Shown in pieces: positions 35,158 through 58,669 of a stretch of DNA of 64,000 nt. A program made the translations under genes and the position numbers. Under the pieces are notes generated by a model. The model had not been told where the DNA came from. It searched no databases and was given only the letters and a program-made list of their open reading frames with translations. Within the stretch, counting starts at the first letter, position 1. Every line of letters begins with the position of its first letter. Origin of the DNA: Syngnathus acus. Lineage: Eukaryota; Chordata; Actinopteri; Syngnathiformes; Syngnathidae. The stretch covers positions 7,652,884 through 7,716,883 of the forward strand of contig NC_051087.1 in assembly GCF_901709675.1 (NCBI RefSeq), given 5' to 3'.

Positions 35158-35192
35158 TAATCTGGGATTGACTAATCCCACACCATTGCTGA
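35158..35192 (+). promoter_or_regulatory. Cluster of OTX/CRX-type sites upstream of prcd
   Basis: TAATCT (35158), GGGATT (35164) and TAATCCC (35173) lie within 22 bp, the last two facing each other as GGGATTGACTAATCCC. The core TAATCC is the preferred site of the photoreceptor homeodomain factors CRX and OTX2. TGCTGA at 35187-35192 matches an NRL/MAF half-site. The cluster is 140-175 bp upstream of the prcd ATG, where a rod and cone promoter would be expected. Function is inferred from motifs and gene identity. Confidence 0.6.
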
Positions 35193-35331
35193 TCCAGACA
35201 GACGGGCAGGGTCGGTTAGAGACAGAGCCAACACCTGGACTCCATTTGTGCATGTTGTGTAAGGTTGCCTTTGCTACGGATGCTTCATCTTCTGTCACTC
35301 ATTGGCCAGACTGCGGTGGGCTGTCGACACC

Positions 35332-38300
35332 ATGTGCACCACTATCATGGTTCTCTCAACTTTGGCTGTCGTACTGCGTCAGCATTTCATCAACCGAGTC
35401 AAAACGTGAGTCCTTTCTCTTCCCTTTCACGTTAATCCAGTTTACTGGAGAATTGTACTTTTGTACTAAGCCACGGCGGATACTTCACAGCACAATAGTA
35501 GCAACGACTATTGATGGTGACTCCCAAAATTTGTTCAACAAACAAACAAATAAATAAATTAAAAAAAAAAAATAAATACATATTTTAAAAAATCTCTCAG
35601 AGTGAGATAATCCTGACTCTTCCAATTTTCCTCGACTGCGGCACTAATACAAGCAAACTGAGAAAATGATGAACACCTGCACAAGACACAAGTAACTGAG
35701 GGAGCTGAGTTGAAGACACAAGGGACTGGGATGACAAGAACAGGTGGACACAAAAAACGAATGAGGCAGACAAGAACCGACATGAAAAAAGGGGCTCGGG
35801 GAAAATATGACACAACAAAATCCAATCAAAACCAAATCAACAATGACAATAGTCAGCTAGGATAGGCTCCGGAGCCCTGTGAATTTGAGCAGCAGAAAGG
35901 CTGATGGATAGACGAAAATAGGGAGACCGGGATAGACAATGCCCCATTCACATAAATAAAAATTATTGTACAAAATACATTTATGAAACTTATACATACA
36001 GTATTACAAGAAGTAATTGAAAACATTCAGGGAAAAGGCCAATTTGTACTTATTTCTACTGTATGTTTAAATAATTTGAAGTCTTATCAAATGAGTGACC
36101 CAAAAAATAGGTGGGATACAACCTGGATTGGTCACCGCTCAATCACATTGCACATACCGCATCGACAAACAGCCTTTTACACTTAGAGTACATTCACACC
36201 TATGGAACTGTTGAGTCTTCAATGAACCTAACATATGTTTTGGGAATATGTGAGGAAGCAACCGGCAAGCACGGGAAAAAAAAGGTAGTAAACCCCAAAC
36301 GAGAAGGCTGGAGCCTGGATTTGCACCCAGAACTCCTCGACTGTGAGGCAGACACGCTAACCACTCGCATTGAGAATTTGGATTGTAAAATGTAAACCTT
36401 TAAGTCACCAACAATAGGCAGTTGTTATTTGCTTATTATTTCGGCATGACTGTGTTCGTTTATTAGGAACCATATCTGTTACAAAGTCAAGTTCCACCCA
36501 CACTGTCCCATTTAATTTTTAAATGCCCAACATTGACCTTTGTACCAATAATGCTGATGCTAGCCCTGAGGCTTCTTGTACATTAAGACCAGACATCATT
36601 AAAATTAATGGAATCAAATAGATAAATGTGAAGTCCTTTTCAACCTGGCAGATATGGATCTGAGGAGGTACTACAGTTAGACGTCAACGTCTCAAGGTGG
36701 AGTTTGACATAGTGTCCAGTCCATGAGTCAATTCCACATCACCATCTCGAAGTCAGGGTCTATCCAGGGTTCTTGAGCTCATTAGCACAGTAAACGTCTA
36801 AAGATCGATAAAGCAACATTAATTCTCAAAGAACTCTGACCACATTTGACATTTGTTGCCACAGAAATCAATGATGATAAAAAAGGATACAGACTTGAAT
36901 CATAATTACTAATAAGGAAGTAAAAATTGATTGCTGAGTTTCTTCTGACGCCAAGGTGATACATTTTATTTGAATTACAGGGCAACCTTTGGTATCACAA
37001 GCCTTAGAGGTCTTTCAATTTGGAATTGGAGCCAAATTTTCTGTGGAGAATATATTTCCCAAGTAGCACAAATCACATTTATTTTTAAATGAGAAGAGCT
37101 TTTCATATCATGTATATTTGATCTGCTGAGCTATCATAAAAGTAATTTTGCTATGCATCTGAATATGATGACTGGGATGTTCGGACTTAAAATTCTTGAC
37201 AAGCAAGCAAGAATGGATCCTTATCAAATATCCAGATTGATATATCAGTTGGAACTTCAGTCGGGAAACCAATGAAGAAACAAATGTGCCTATATGAGAA
37301 CATATCCTCTTAAGTAGGGGTGAGGACATTTGCAGACATAAACATAGGCAACTTCATAATTTGTCACTTAAGGGAATCCAAAGCTTTATGGCAGGCTGTG
37401 ACAGCCAAATATGACAAATACGCGATTGAAATGCCAAGATCATTATGTTATTGTGCAGTGGCGGCACTGGCAGGTTGAAAAAGGCTGACACTCAGTTAGG
37501 ATGCCCTTTTGAGGAAATGGATTGAGATTACTGCCAAAACAAACACTTTGCATCTAGGCAGGTGTTAGGTTTGCATTATTCCACACTATTATATTCACTA
37601 GTATGAGTTATTATGTAAATATGTTGCATTTGCACATCTTTTCACTGTATAGGAAGTCATAATAACAAAACCCCATCGTGTAAATGATGAGCTATTTGCA
37701 AAAAAACATTAATGTTTCTCAATCCTAAATGTTGGCGGCACCGTATTGATATTCAGCCCATCACAACAATTTTTTTTATGGGATGTCACAAACAAATGCA
37801 AGCTCACACCTCTGCTGGTACTTCTTCAGAATTGCAAGTCCCATCTCGCGGATCACTTTCATCCCCTCCCAACCCTATTATGTCCTAAAAAAATAAAATG
37901 CAAAGTAATTCACAATTATACCCTGACCGGCTGACCTTTTCCCTCACCAGCTTGTGTTTCTCCTCATAGCGTTCCAAAAGACCCCGGAGAGAAGGCGACA
38001 ACTGATATGCATATCAGCAAGGCTCAGATGTGAGGCCGTACAGGTAAACGATAAAATGCTTTAGCGTTTCAATTAATGAAGCCATGCCAATGAATAAATA
38101 ATCTTTCTGGTAGATATAGCAAAACAGCAAGATTCACTTTTGCCATCTTTTATATAAACTTTTGTGTATAACATTTGTGGATGGTCATCTTCATTTTTTT
38201 TTTCTTTAATTTAATAATAAAAAGTATATGTGAACTTCAACTTGGACTCTGGGGCAAGGGGTTGTCTGCAAATAAGCAGGGGATCCGTTCAAAAACTTAA

Positions 38301-38580
38301 ATAAAAGGGAGTTTCTGTCAATAATCGAGATAGTTTCCAAAAAACAAAATCTTCTGAATGGCTGAATTTGCGAATGCTGAAGTTCAAACAAATTGAATAT
38401 GCAAGAGTCAAGTGTGTATCTTGTATTGGACACCACACGGAGAACTCATACACATACACAGGTATGCAAGGAGAGATACAGATTGATTCCAGCTGGGAGG
38501 CGGAGATGGACGGTGACTTGCTTAAGGGCAAATCGTCAGCAGCCATCGAGCAAACTAGCTCCTCTCCGACAACTAGTTGA
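35332..38580 (+). CDS. prcd: Photoreceptor disc component PRCD (two-exon microprotein)
   Basis: Exon 1 is 35332-35405: MCTTIMVLSTLAVVLRQHFI then NRVK plus two bases, followed by GTGAGT. Human PRCD starts MCTTLFLLSTLAMLWRRRFA then NRVQ, and its first coding exon is also 74 nt. Exon 2 is taken as 38493-38580: after an AG it reads in the matching phase as WEAEMDGDLLKGKSS... to TGA, 28 codons. The spliced product is 53 residues against 54 in human, and Asp31-Gly32 fall at the human positions. Known role: a small palmitoylated protein of rod and cone outer-segment discs; loss causes progressive rod-cone degeneration. Cys2, the palmitoylation site, is kept. The basic run RRR of human is RQH here and Trp15 is Leu. 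Position after cygb matches human 17q25. Exon 1 is strong; exon 2 is less sure because its acceptor has a weak pyrimidine tract. Confidence 0.8.
36100..36366 (-). mobile_element. Decayed SINE in prcd intron
   Basis: The stretch keeps the order of the intact SINE at 55944-56307: CCTGGATTGGTCACCGC, then CATTCACACCTATGG, then GTGAGGCAGACACGCTAACC. It is much diverged and gapped, so it is an old copy. Confidence 0.6.
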
Positions 38581-40782
38581 CAATTTGACATTTTTTTCCT
38601 CATCACTGCTCTTATCTGTGCCCCTCCGGCTGCAAACCCCAAGTCCTCAGATGAGCTATTGCCGCCCCACTGAGTTTAGTCTGGATTGTTATCAAGCACA
38701 AACCTGCAAGGGTGAACCTTGGAATATACGCTGCAGAGAGACATCTTGCTTTACAATTATTGCAACAATGTATTGCCATTTTTAGTATGGAGAGGTCATC
38801 AGGCCTTGTTTTTCATTCATTTTGGTTGGACTGATGGTGGTGTAAGCTTACACCAAGAAGCTACATGGACGGATCCATTTCTAGAATCAAGTAACAGTCT
38901 GTGAGCAGCTCAGTGACCAAGAACGCCGTGTATTTGCCTCATGGCAAAAAAGGTGGGCAGCCGATCCGCTGATGTATGTTTACCTCAACACTGGAGAGAT
39001 GTGCGAGAGTGGAGCATCGAGAAGAGACAGGACCCCAGAGTAAGACCATCAGGACGAAATGTCACATCTTAAGATTCATTGTTTGTTTTTTAAAACAGTG
39101 GACGAACCACAAATGTAAACACAATATTCTGCTCTGTATTCTGTGTAAAAGACCCGCAGGTATTTTATTAATAATACTGTTGTGTATCGAGTTTTCTTTG
39201 TGCTGGCAATACATCTTGTATCACTTACACTTTGACGATGTAAACCATTGACACTTATATACATCCAGAAGAAGAAAGTGGCGGTTATTTCCATGTTAGA
39301 TTTTACATATCTGTAGGCTGCACTACGGTAAATATAGTCATTTGATTTAAAAAAGGACAATCTTGAAACTACACAATTAATTATCTCCTTTAACGAACTT
39401 ATTTAAGAGACGCCTCCAGCAATGTGGGAGTTATTAACTCTCCATATTTTAGATGCTTTGCAAAATAACTATCCACTCCAGTACTTGATTGACAGGTTTA
39501 ATTTGGCGTTTTATTCATTAAATAGAAGGCACTGGTGGTGTCGTAGTACGCCTGACTTCAATTCCCACTCAGTGACGGTGTGAATAATTTTCCGTCCCTA
39601 TACGTGCGACTGACTATATGACTAGTTTAGGGTACGGTCTGCCTTTCACTTTTGTTGGACTGGCTCCAGGAACCCATGACTCTGAACAGGATAAGCGGTA
39701 ATGAAATGGATGGTTTATTAAACAGTCCAAAACTTTGATAGTGCCAATTTTAGTACTTTGTTTTTTGCTCATCTTTATCCTATCTTCAAAAGGTTGATAC
39801 CATCACAAAGTCTGCTGAACACAGAAACTGACAATATATAATAATGATGTCAATCATTTTTAATTAATTTCTAATTTAATAAGACAATGCTGCTCCCAAA
39901 TCATCCATAGGGAAATGAATGAAGATAAGCAAGCACTGCGCAGGTTGTTAAACAAGATAGTAATGAATAAGTAGCGCGGCAAAGAGGCACTTGTGGCTGA
40001 TAAAATTCATTGAATTAGCGCTGAAAATATATAGTACAAGGCCATGTCTTTGATCTTGTTGAGGATTCTTTCTCAGCTAATCAATATGAACATTTTCAAG
40101 GCTTGGATGAACTAGGAAACGCGAGCTCGACCGTTAAATTTCATGTCTTTATGTATTCAAACGGATTGAAAAGGATTTGAAAATCATTGTATTCTGTTTA
40201 GATATACATTTTACGCAACAGTCCGACTTAATTGGAATTAATTACAGTATTTGAATAAAAATAAAAATAAAATGAAAATTGTTCATTTCTTCCAACCTAC
40301 CCTTTGCCCCCCTCCCCTCACCTCCCTCTTCTGCTTGAAGATGTGGGTATTGGACATGCAAGCTGTCATCAGGTCCATGGAGAGAAAACTGGTGAGCTCA
40401 CTCAAGTTGCTTAAAAATCTTCTATTCTTTGTTGAAGAAGACAAATGTTATCAGTCAGCGTTAAAACAAATCTCTTCTTTGGTCTTTGTAAATAGAACCG
40501 TGTAAAATAAGAATTCTGGTGCTTAGTGTTACTACTTTGCTCTTACTTTGCAGATGACACAATACCTCTTGAAATCTTCATATTGCTATCAAAACCGTGG
40601 TTGCTTATAGTTAACTATGGGAAGTAAAGTTACACTAACATCTATTCTCCATATTCCAGAACGCTTCACTGGAGAAATATCCTCGCCGTGATTGTGGAAA
40701 CAGTCCAGATAATATGACAGCAACAGCCAAGACAAATGGCATGTCCAGTCTTCGTCCTGGGCAGCCACTTGGAGGAGGCTGA
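37951..40782 (+). other. Unidentified exon-like segments, all phase 0
   Basis: Three segments have splice-like borders and open frames in the same phase. They are 37951-38043 (after a good pyrimidine tract, LVFLLIAFQKTPERRRQ..., then GTAAAC), 40341-40391 (after a long pyrimidine tract, MWVLDMQAVIRSMERKL, then GTGAGC) and 40660-40782 (NASLEKYPRRDCGNSP... to TGA). A further segment, 41446-41502, is also AG-GT bordered and phase 0. I recognise no family. They overlap the prcd intron and exon 2, so if real they would be a nested or interleaved gene. They may be chance. Confidence 0.2.
39525..39715 (+). mobile_element. Decayed SINE fragment
   Basis: It starts with GGCACTGGTGGTGTCGTAGT (tRNA-like head remnant), includes CAATTCCCACTCAGTGACGG, and ends GGATAAGCGGTAATGAAATG then GATGG. 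This is the plus orientation of the family intact at 55944-56307. Confidence 0.6.
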
Positions 40783-43700
40783 ATTGAGAATTGCTTTCAT
40801 TAACCTTTAATGTTCTTTAATACCGTGTGACCACCAAACAGGTGTATAACTGCAAACTTTGGGTGATAACTGTCAGGCATGAAATAAATGAATCAATTAT
40901 ACAAAGTAGCACGGCAGCAACCTCCAACTGACATCAGCATTAATTGGCCATTTTCCTTAATTAATGTCAAGCTCAACACTACATTCAGTTGCATTGTTAG
41001 GGTGGTGCTCACTCTAACTTATTTTGCAAGATCCTGCTGAATCACAATGGTTATGTTCCAATGTACAGAATCTTTTCAGCAAATGCGCTCTTTCATCTTT
41101 TGTAAGTAGAATCATTTTCTTAAATATTCTGGTTGTTTTCCTGCTCGCTCTCCCTGGTATTCCAGCGTGCACTCATTTCACATTCCCCTGGAACAAAAAG
41201 GCAGCAAAAGACAGAATGCACCTCTGTGATCTGTAAAAGGACTGAGTGTTAGGCATCTACTCTATTAAAAACTCTATTATGGCAAATGTCTCTGCGCCAT
41301 TGTGTGCCAAGTCCCAGTGCAATACTGCTCAAAGCCGAGGGAGCTAATGTGGCTAATGTTTCCCTAGGAACATCGCCTCTGCCAAGCATGCACTCTAATC
41401 ATCATGCACTGTAATCAAGGTGATTTGAAACATGAATATCTGCAGGTCCACGTCTCGCTGTCGCTCCCCACGCTGATGAGCCTGTTGGACTCAAATTACC
41501 AGGTGAAAGCAGGACTTTTGTTGTGCATTTGGTCCGGTGAAGGTAATGAGCATGGTCTTCCTGCGAACACTCGCAGAGCACAGGAGTTAATCTAATGATG
41601 GGAGAGACGCACAATGCCTCATGGCCTCAGAGAAGGCGACACGAGGTGATAGGGCGTCCTTTGGCTTGTATCTAACGCTTGTGTTGCAGATTTATTTTGT
41701 ATTCTCGCCACCAGACTTGAAGACTCCACGTGAGGACTGGAAGGCATCAAAGCGACATCAATGATTTTGTTGTCTCGAGAAACTAAAGATAGTCAGAGCT
41801 GTTGACTGAGGAGGAAGGCTAAGCGTTTTGTCATTGATTTGACACTGTGACCCAGACTAATATTTCCTGTCATTAATCATTATTGCCAATTGGATGTGTT
41901 CATGCTGATGAGAAACCAAGTCAGGTATGGTGAACAGGGAATGGTTTTTGAAAAAAATGATCACTTGGACTTTTTATCATAATAAAATTGGGATTTTAAA
42001 TAAAAGATATATGCGTTGGTTTGGACGGTCCACGCAGGTTTTCCTCCCAAATTGTTCCAAATCAAAATGGGGAATTTAAAATGATACATTTAACAATTTG
42101 ACATTACTTGATAAGTAATATTTTGATTTTTTTCAATTGTCATTGAAATTGGGAAAAAAGACCACTAAATCTGAGGTCTCTAACTCAACTTGTGTTGGCC
42201 TCTTCTTCTCTCCTTCATCATGCCAGATTTTTTTTTTTCATGGTGTCAATGTCCGTGACCTTTGTGTACTTTTTTTTTAATCAAGCCTGACACAGGTGAT
42301 TTTTCTCTAGCTGGGCATTTGCTGAAGTGTTGCTTAGCAACTTGAGAAGGAGCAACACAGTCTCTTCTTGATAGTTGGAGATCAAAATGAATTCAAAGAG
42401 ACTAAGGGCCTTATTTTTGTTCGTAGTGCAAGTCTAGTGCAAAATGCAGTCTTAAGTGTCCGCAAGGGTGGACTTTTCTTTCTTTTGGTATTTTTATAGA
42501 TATGTGTCATTAGAAATTGAAGTTTGCGCCATTGTGGGAGTGAACACAGCCATCAAAGCGGCTTCCCTCATTCCGTTTAAGTTCAGTGTAGTCCATGCAA
42601 GACATGGGTGTGCGCCAAATCCGTTTACATGAAAGGAAGAGAATGAAGAGGAAGTGCTTATTAAATAAAGCCTAGTAGGTCTCTTTTATTAAAAATACAA
42701 TAAGTCTTGTATGATTATCGTCAGACAGAAGTCCAGAGAGAGCCTCACAATGGCTTTGATGCCGTGAAAGTGAAAACTTCAAAAGGTGACACAAGACGCT
42801 TTCAAGGTATATGGAAATATGCAAGTTGGAGAAAAAGCAAGTCATTCAGTGATGAAAATTGTTACATATTGTGTCTGCACAACGCAGAGATGGAGTACAT
42901 CCATCCATCCATTTTCTATCAACACTGGAGAAAATTGAACTCGATAAGTAATCGAGACTGCCCTCCGCCGCAATAACTGCTCCGTGCAACAGCGATTCGC
43001 AATCTCGGTTGTGAGGACCTCTAAAATCAACCGTCACACAACATGGTGTCTTGAGACATACTCTAAATGCATGGTAGGACACAACCGAATGTATTTTGGA
43101 TTTTTTTCATTTAAATTCCCATCTCAAGGCACCGATTGATAAACAACCACTTTTATTCACACACACCTTTGGAATCATTGGACTTTTCCTTCAACTAACA
43201 TGCATACAAGCAAAGGGAGAACATCCAAACTCCACACCACAGAGATTTAAACACCGTATCGCAGCAGATGTGATAACCACATGACAATGCTTGTTTAAGG
43301 AAAATTCTGAAAATAAATCAAGATGAGGAGATGTTTTTAACTCCCCTGGTTTTAGAAAGCAATCCCCAGGATTGTCTTTTTGTGGCTCAAAATATTTTTA
43401 TGTCTAGCATCCCTACAATGTTATTGCTGCATTTACTTGAGAAACATTTCGTGCATAAAATCTTGTGTTTGTGTTTCCTTAAGAAAACGTCGGGAATAGA
43501 AAGCAGTGGGCAGTACATTTTCTTTGGTATCTACTTTTGGCCTGTGGATGGTTTTATACTTATTACACATTTGATGAGAGTGTTTCTTCATCCTAATGAG
43601 CATCCACCCTGCTGAAGCAAGCGGCGGCCTCCTGCAGTGCAACCAAGTGTCTGATGAGACGCCATTCACGGCCGCTGGTTTGGAGCAGCAAAAATAGTCT

Positions 43701-44795
43701 CGCAAGGGATGTCCACATGTGACCGCCTACACACAGTCCCCTGGTTACAAGGATACACTTTGCCAAGGTGGCTGTAGTGTGTTTGGAGAGGAGATGAGAA
43801 TAGCAAGGTGTGCCTTCCAAAGACTTGAAATGTTTGTTCTCCTCTCTCAGGCCTACTTCAGGAAATGAGCAGCGGCATCTATGCTCGAATAGGTCACGCC
43901 TAGAATCATGAGAGCTGCGACTCTGGGTTGACACTGTCATGGTGGTAATGAGAGAATGGAGAACGCACAAACACAAGCCTGGTTGTTATTTTCATAAATA
44001 ACCGATTCAATTGATTGATTTTCAGAAGATATTTATTCACATACTGCACATTACAGTTTTAGCATGATGGCAAACTCTGTTGCTACCGTTTGAATTTAAA
44101 ACTGACACGAGGATGATGTCTCAGTAACTTGCAGCAAATACACTAAGAGCTGCCAATCCTGTGATGTGATTTTTGTTTTGCAAATTCTTTGGCTTTCGAC
44201 TCTTTTCCATCTTTATATTATTTTGTGTTTCAATTGACTGTTTTTTACTGTCTTTGTGGTTGCCCCATTGCCATTGTGAAGCGCTTTGTTACAGCTACAG
44301 CTGTTACAAAATGCACAATATAAATAGAGTTGTATTGTATAGAATCTGTGCATGAACAATTGAAGATGCAGCTGTGGTATGCTGATTGTTACAGAGTGTA
44401 GCCTGCCTTTAGTCTACAATAGCATTTGACAACTCTGATTTCTGTCCAGCGCCCACTGGCTTCAGCATTCCGTGATCTTTCAAGCCAGCGGTGCATTTCA
44501 AGTGTTATAATAACTCAATTTAATAGACTTATGCAAGAGTGCGCATTGCTTGTTTATGGCACATATCAATGCTGGCACGCTAATACAGCTGCCACTGTTT
44601 GATTCCTCCATTTTATACTTCATCAACCTTGCTATCAGAATGACCCAATAAACCAATGTAATATGGAACAATGAGGGATAACCCCAAAACATTTTACAGA
44701 GGCGACACAAGGGTTTTCCTCCTGTCTACTCCTCTTGGCTTCATGTCAGTTTTAATGACTCTCGAACTGCTTGGAGAATGCAAAATAGTGGGATT

Positions 44796-44900
<105 letters not shown>

Positions 44901-46367
44901 CCATTAGTGGGTTTCACTGTACTACCAAAGTGACGGGACAAAACATGCCGTTCTTATTTATAAAAGTATTACAAATTAAATTCGGCATTCACTGTGACAT
45001 TTTGTGGTCCGACTGATTGTTTATGAATAGATTCTCAAGAAGGTGTTATTGAAATTTACCATGGACAAAGTAAATGGGTTTAAAGGGCATACAAATTACA
45101 ATTCCCAGCTTCCCTCCATCGCCAACAGTTTGTAATTGTATTAATTGCACCTATTATTCATGCAGGCAGCATGGTTCCTGTTGAGTGTTGTGTCGGAGCG
45201 AGGACAAAAAAAGGCAGGCACGAAGCGGGAAGAAGCAAAGTTGGAGGGGGCTTAAACAACTTCACAGATGGCAAGCGGGGAAAGACAAAAAAAACAACAG
45301 ACTTTTAGTGAGGGAATGGAAACGTAAGGGTGGATGTGAAACCAACTCAGAACATTTGTACTGAGTGCCTGTGCAAAAGGTAAGGACAAAGTTCAACATG
45401 TAATGCTCTTGTAACACCGTCTTCCAAATGATTCACTGAAAAAACTTTGTCTGTGAATTTGCGTAAATTTAATATGTCAATTGGATGCACGAAACAAAAT
45501 CATCTAGATCCGGATAGACTTTTTAAGTGGACTTTAAATCTATTTAACAAATATCGGGACCCAGACGATATTATTTTATGCAACCGCTTATGAAAAAATA
45601 TTGAGTAATATCAACACATTTTGGTTTTAGGATGAGTGATATAAATCTTATATAAACAACACTTGTTCTGCACTTTTTTTGATATTTTTTCAACTGTAAT
45701 TGTCCCCAATGTTGATCAACATGTCAGAATCTTGAAATATTTTCTCACTAGAAGCATACTTGTAGCTAACACAGGCTCGAGTCATTTGAGAATACCGCCA
45801 CAAGTTTTTCACACCTCAATTTGAAGGTTCCCTCCTGCAAAAATCTGTCAAACTATTTCAAGTTAGGAAAGGAACATCGATAGATGATCTATTTCAGTCT
45901 TTCCAAAGACATTCAATTGGGTTTAAGGCTCTCGCGTTGTCTCGGATGTGAACTTGAGGTGAAGCATCAGGACATGTCTACGTTTTTTAAGAGCTCTTGA
46001 CACGATTTTCATTTCAGAATCATTTCTGCTGCCATGTTCTTCGCTCTCTTACATCTTGTGGCCCTTTATTTAAAGCTCTTGGCAGGATTTCGGAAGTCTG
46101 CCATACATCCGTTATATGTGGAGGGTTGAGGTTACGCCACTTCTTGCTCTTATATAATGAAGTCAGCGCTGCAACAATGGGGGCGGGCATGCAAAGAAAC
46201 AGAGCAGAATTAAGGGGCAAATGAAGGAGAGCCGGGCAGACAGGCGAAATCTTTCTGCGAGCCTTCAATGCTAAGCGACCCAGATGGCCAGCGTGTCATG
46301 TCGGATGCCAATTTGATCTCAACATTGAGATCTAAACAACCCAACCTCCCACTTGGTAACCCGGTAC

Positions 46368-46373
46368 TGTGTG

Positions 46374-46441
<68 letters not shown>

Positions 46442-46447
46442 CGTGCG

Positions 46448-46537
<90 letters not shown>

Positions 46538-46556
46538 CGTGTGTGTGTGTGTGTGT
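46368..46556. repeat. (GT)n microsatellite, compound
   Basis: About 190 bp of GT with GCGT interruptions at several points, suggesting the array grew by internal duplication of interrupted units. Confidence 0.97.
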
Positions 46557-48769
46557 TCGCACGCACATTTTTGAATTAGCTCTGAGTTGACATCTGTGCT
46601 GCATGACCCCTTCAGTAGATAATGACACTTCAACTATCATCAAGCTCGCGTCAGTCAACTTGTGTTCAGGAGATTCATTGTTGCGAATGCCTGCAATTAG
46701 TGGCAATTTTTGAAATCAAACCCCTCCAAACGATGAACGTTTGTTAGTGGTGTTCCATGCCGCCACATGCAAGGACAGCCCTCTTCCCCCACTTTAAAGT
46801 CTTCAAGGCTACAATAGACTCCCAGCTGGAAAAGCGTGGAAGGGAAAATCGACATGTCTCCATTCATGGCAGCTCCTCAGCTGTGCAATTTTTAATCAAT
46901 CACTTTTAGGGAATCAGCATCTCCCCTGCAGTTTGAAATGAAAAGGCTCTTTTGTTGGGAATTCCATAGTGTACATAATGATCTGGCTCTGAAGACACAT
47001 CCACGAGCATTTTGAGATGCTGCAAATGACATAATGTGTTCATGAATGGCTTTTAAAGAGAAATGCAGCATCAAAGGAAGCAAGGTGCTGTCTACCTATG
47101 TTCTGTTGTCTTGGAAGTCTTTTTGCACTGATGTATTTTGAGACGCACGAGTAGCTTGTGAATCTCATTTCCCCTCTGGCTCAGGTGTTTACTGGGACTA
47201 TGAATTCCCATCTGCATATACGTTGTACACCTCCTCCTTCTTTTTCCACTCCTCTTTTCTTTTCAGTGGATGATAGGCTAGTGCCTGGAGCATCACCACC
47301 ACAACACACGAAAGACTTTGATTTGACCACGGAAAATATGCAGAACAGAATTATTGTGCAAAACCTTGTGTTTCCTTTCCCCCTCCTCAATGTGCACATC
47401 GGTACGAAAAGTAAAACCCATAGTGTTTAGGAAACAAAAGAAAGGTTTTTGCAAAATGACAGTACATTAGTATTGCACATTGTATATTCTCCATCACATT
47501 CATTGTCATAAGGGTCACAGGTGAGAATTGGATCATTTTGACTCAAAGTGCGTGGTGTTTGAGTGAGTGGAGCTGTCCATGATTTCAGCTCATTCAGCAA
47601 ACACATCCACAACAGTAAAAAGCAGAGAGAACAACTTCACAATTTTTAAAGCTTTATTTTATACTTGGCCATCTATGTAATCATTTAAATTTGGCCGCAA
47701 CACACTCTTTGTTGTATCAAATATAGAAAACATTCGGTATTAAGGTACAGGCTCTTTAATCTATATATTTCAATTTACTTCTTTTCCGAACGAGAAGTTA
47801 TAATTGAACAACGTATTGAACAACCAGTACATGCAATACAAACAATCAGTGGAATTTAAACAAATGATTTCCCCTATTTACTGTCTCTTCGGAATAGTTT
47901 AAAGACATTGCATGCAATTTTGAATGAAAAGAAAAAAAGTTTAAATCCGTACGTATTCTAAACTGACCGTCATTGTTCTTTCTAACATTGCCATCTGTTG
48001 GCGTGATAAAGTAACTGCGCTTCAATAACTGTAACTTGACACAGACGAGCAAGTCCCCCACACCCCAAAAAGGAATTTACAAAAATAAATAATAGCGCAA
48101 AAGACAGCAGTCTCTTTGCTGAATTGATGCTGATATTAAAATTGAACTGATATTAAGAAATATGTTTCATTATATTAGTTAATTGTCATCATTTAAAATT
48201 TAAATGATAAAAATTTAAAATCTAAATACATAAACTCAAATAAATAAATAAATAATTCGTAGTGTTGATGAATTGTTTGGCCTAACGTGTACTTTCACGT
48301 TTTAAAACCCGTTTGCATGTAACAACCGCTAGAGGGACCTAGAGCACATCTTTTTCGCACAACTCTACTAAAGTTGCGGGTGAGGCATGGATAAGTTTAC
48401 GTGTGAAGTTCACGAGAATTACCCCAAATACCTACAAATGTGTCTGTCAATCTCTTGAAAATAAAAGCTTCCCACTATTGTTGAAGTGGTTCACCGTTGT
48501 CTCTTACCAAGGAAACATTTTTATATTTGATATAAAAGAAAGGTTAAAGTTGTGTTTACTGCAGCGTGACTCTTGTGTTCAAATTTCAGCATTGACAGAT
48601 AGAATACTCTTATTGTGAAATACAACCAGATGTAGTAACATTCACTCAATTGGTGCTGACAATAGTCCGACCGGTGGCAGCTGTCAGATGTCCCCAAGTG
48701 TTCCCGAGTCTCCCTGCGATGTGATCGTGCGGCCGCCGCTGTGTCCCGGACCCCCGCCTCCAGGTCAGG

Positions 48770-58669
<9,900 letters not shown>

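Larger units (their letters stand above)
28791..35331. other. Interval between cygb2 and prcd
   Basis: It begins with the cygb2 3' UTR; AATAAA motifs occur near 29584 and 29701. It contains a (GAT)n stretch at about 28900-28930, T/A homopolymers, a (CA)n tract at 32421-32486 and a decayed SINE near 33375-33480 ending in AAAATGGATGG. No coding exon could be supported. Confidence 0.5.

Noticed and set aside
37951-38043. Use of this segment as prcd exon 2
   Set aside because: prcd exon 1 ends in phase 2; in that phase this segment meets a stop after six codons, whereas 38493-38580 stays open with the right length.
46210-46706. Several overlapping ORFs of about 70-120 residues on both strands
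   Set aside because: They are open only because the (GT)n array encodes Cys-Val or Thr-His repeats.
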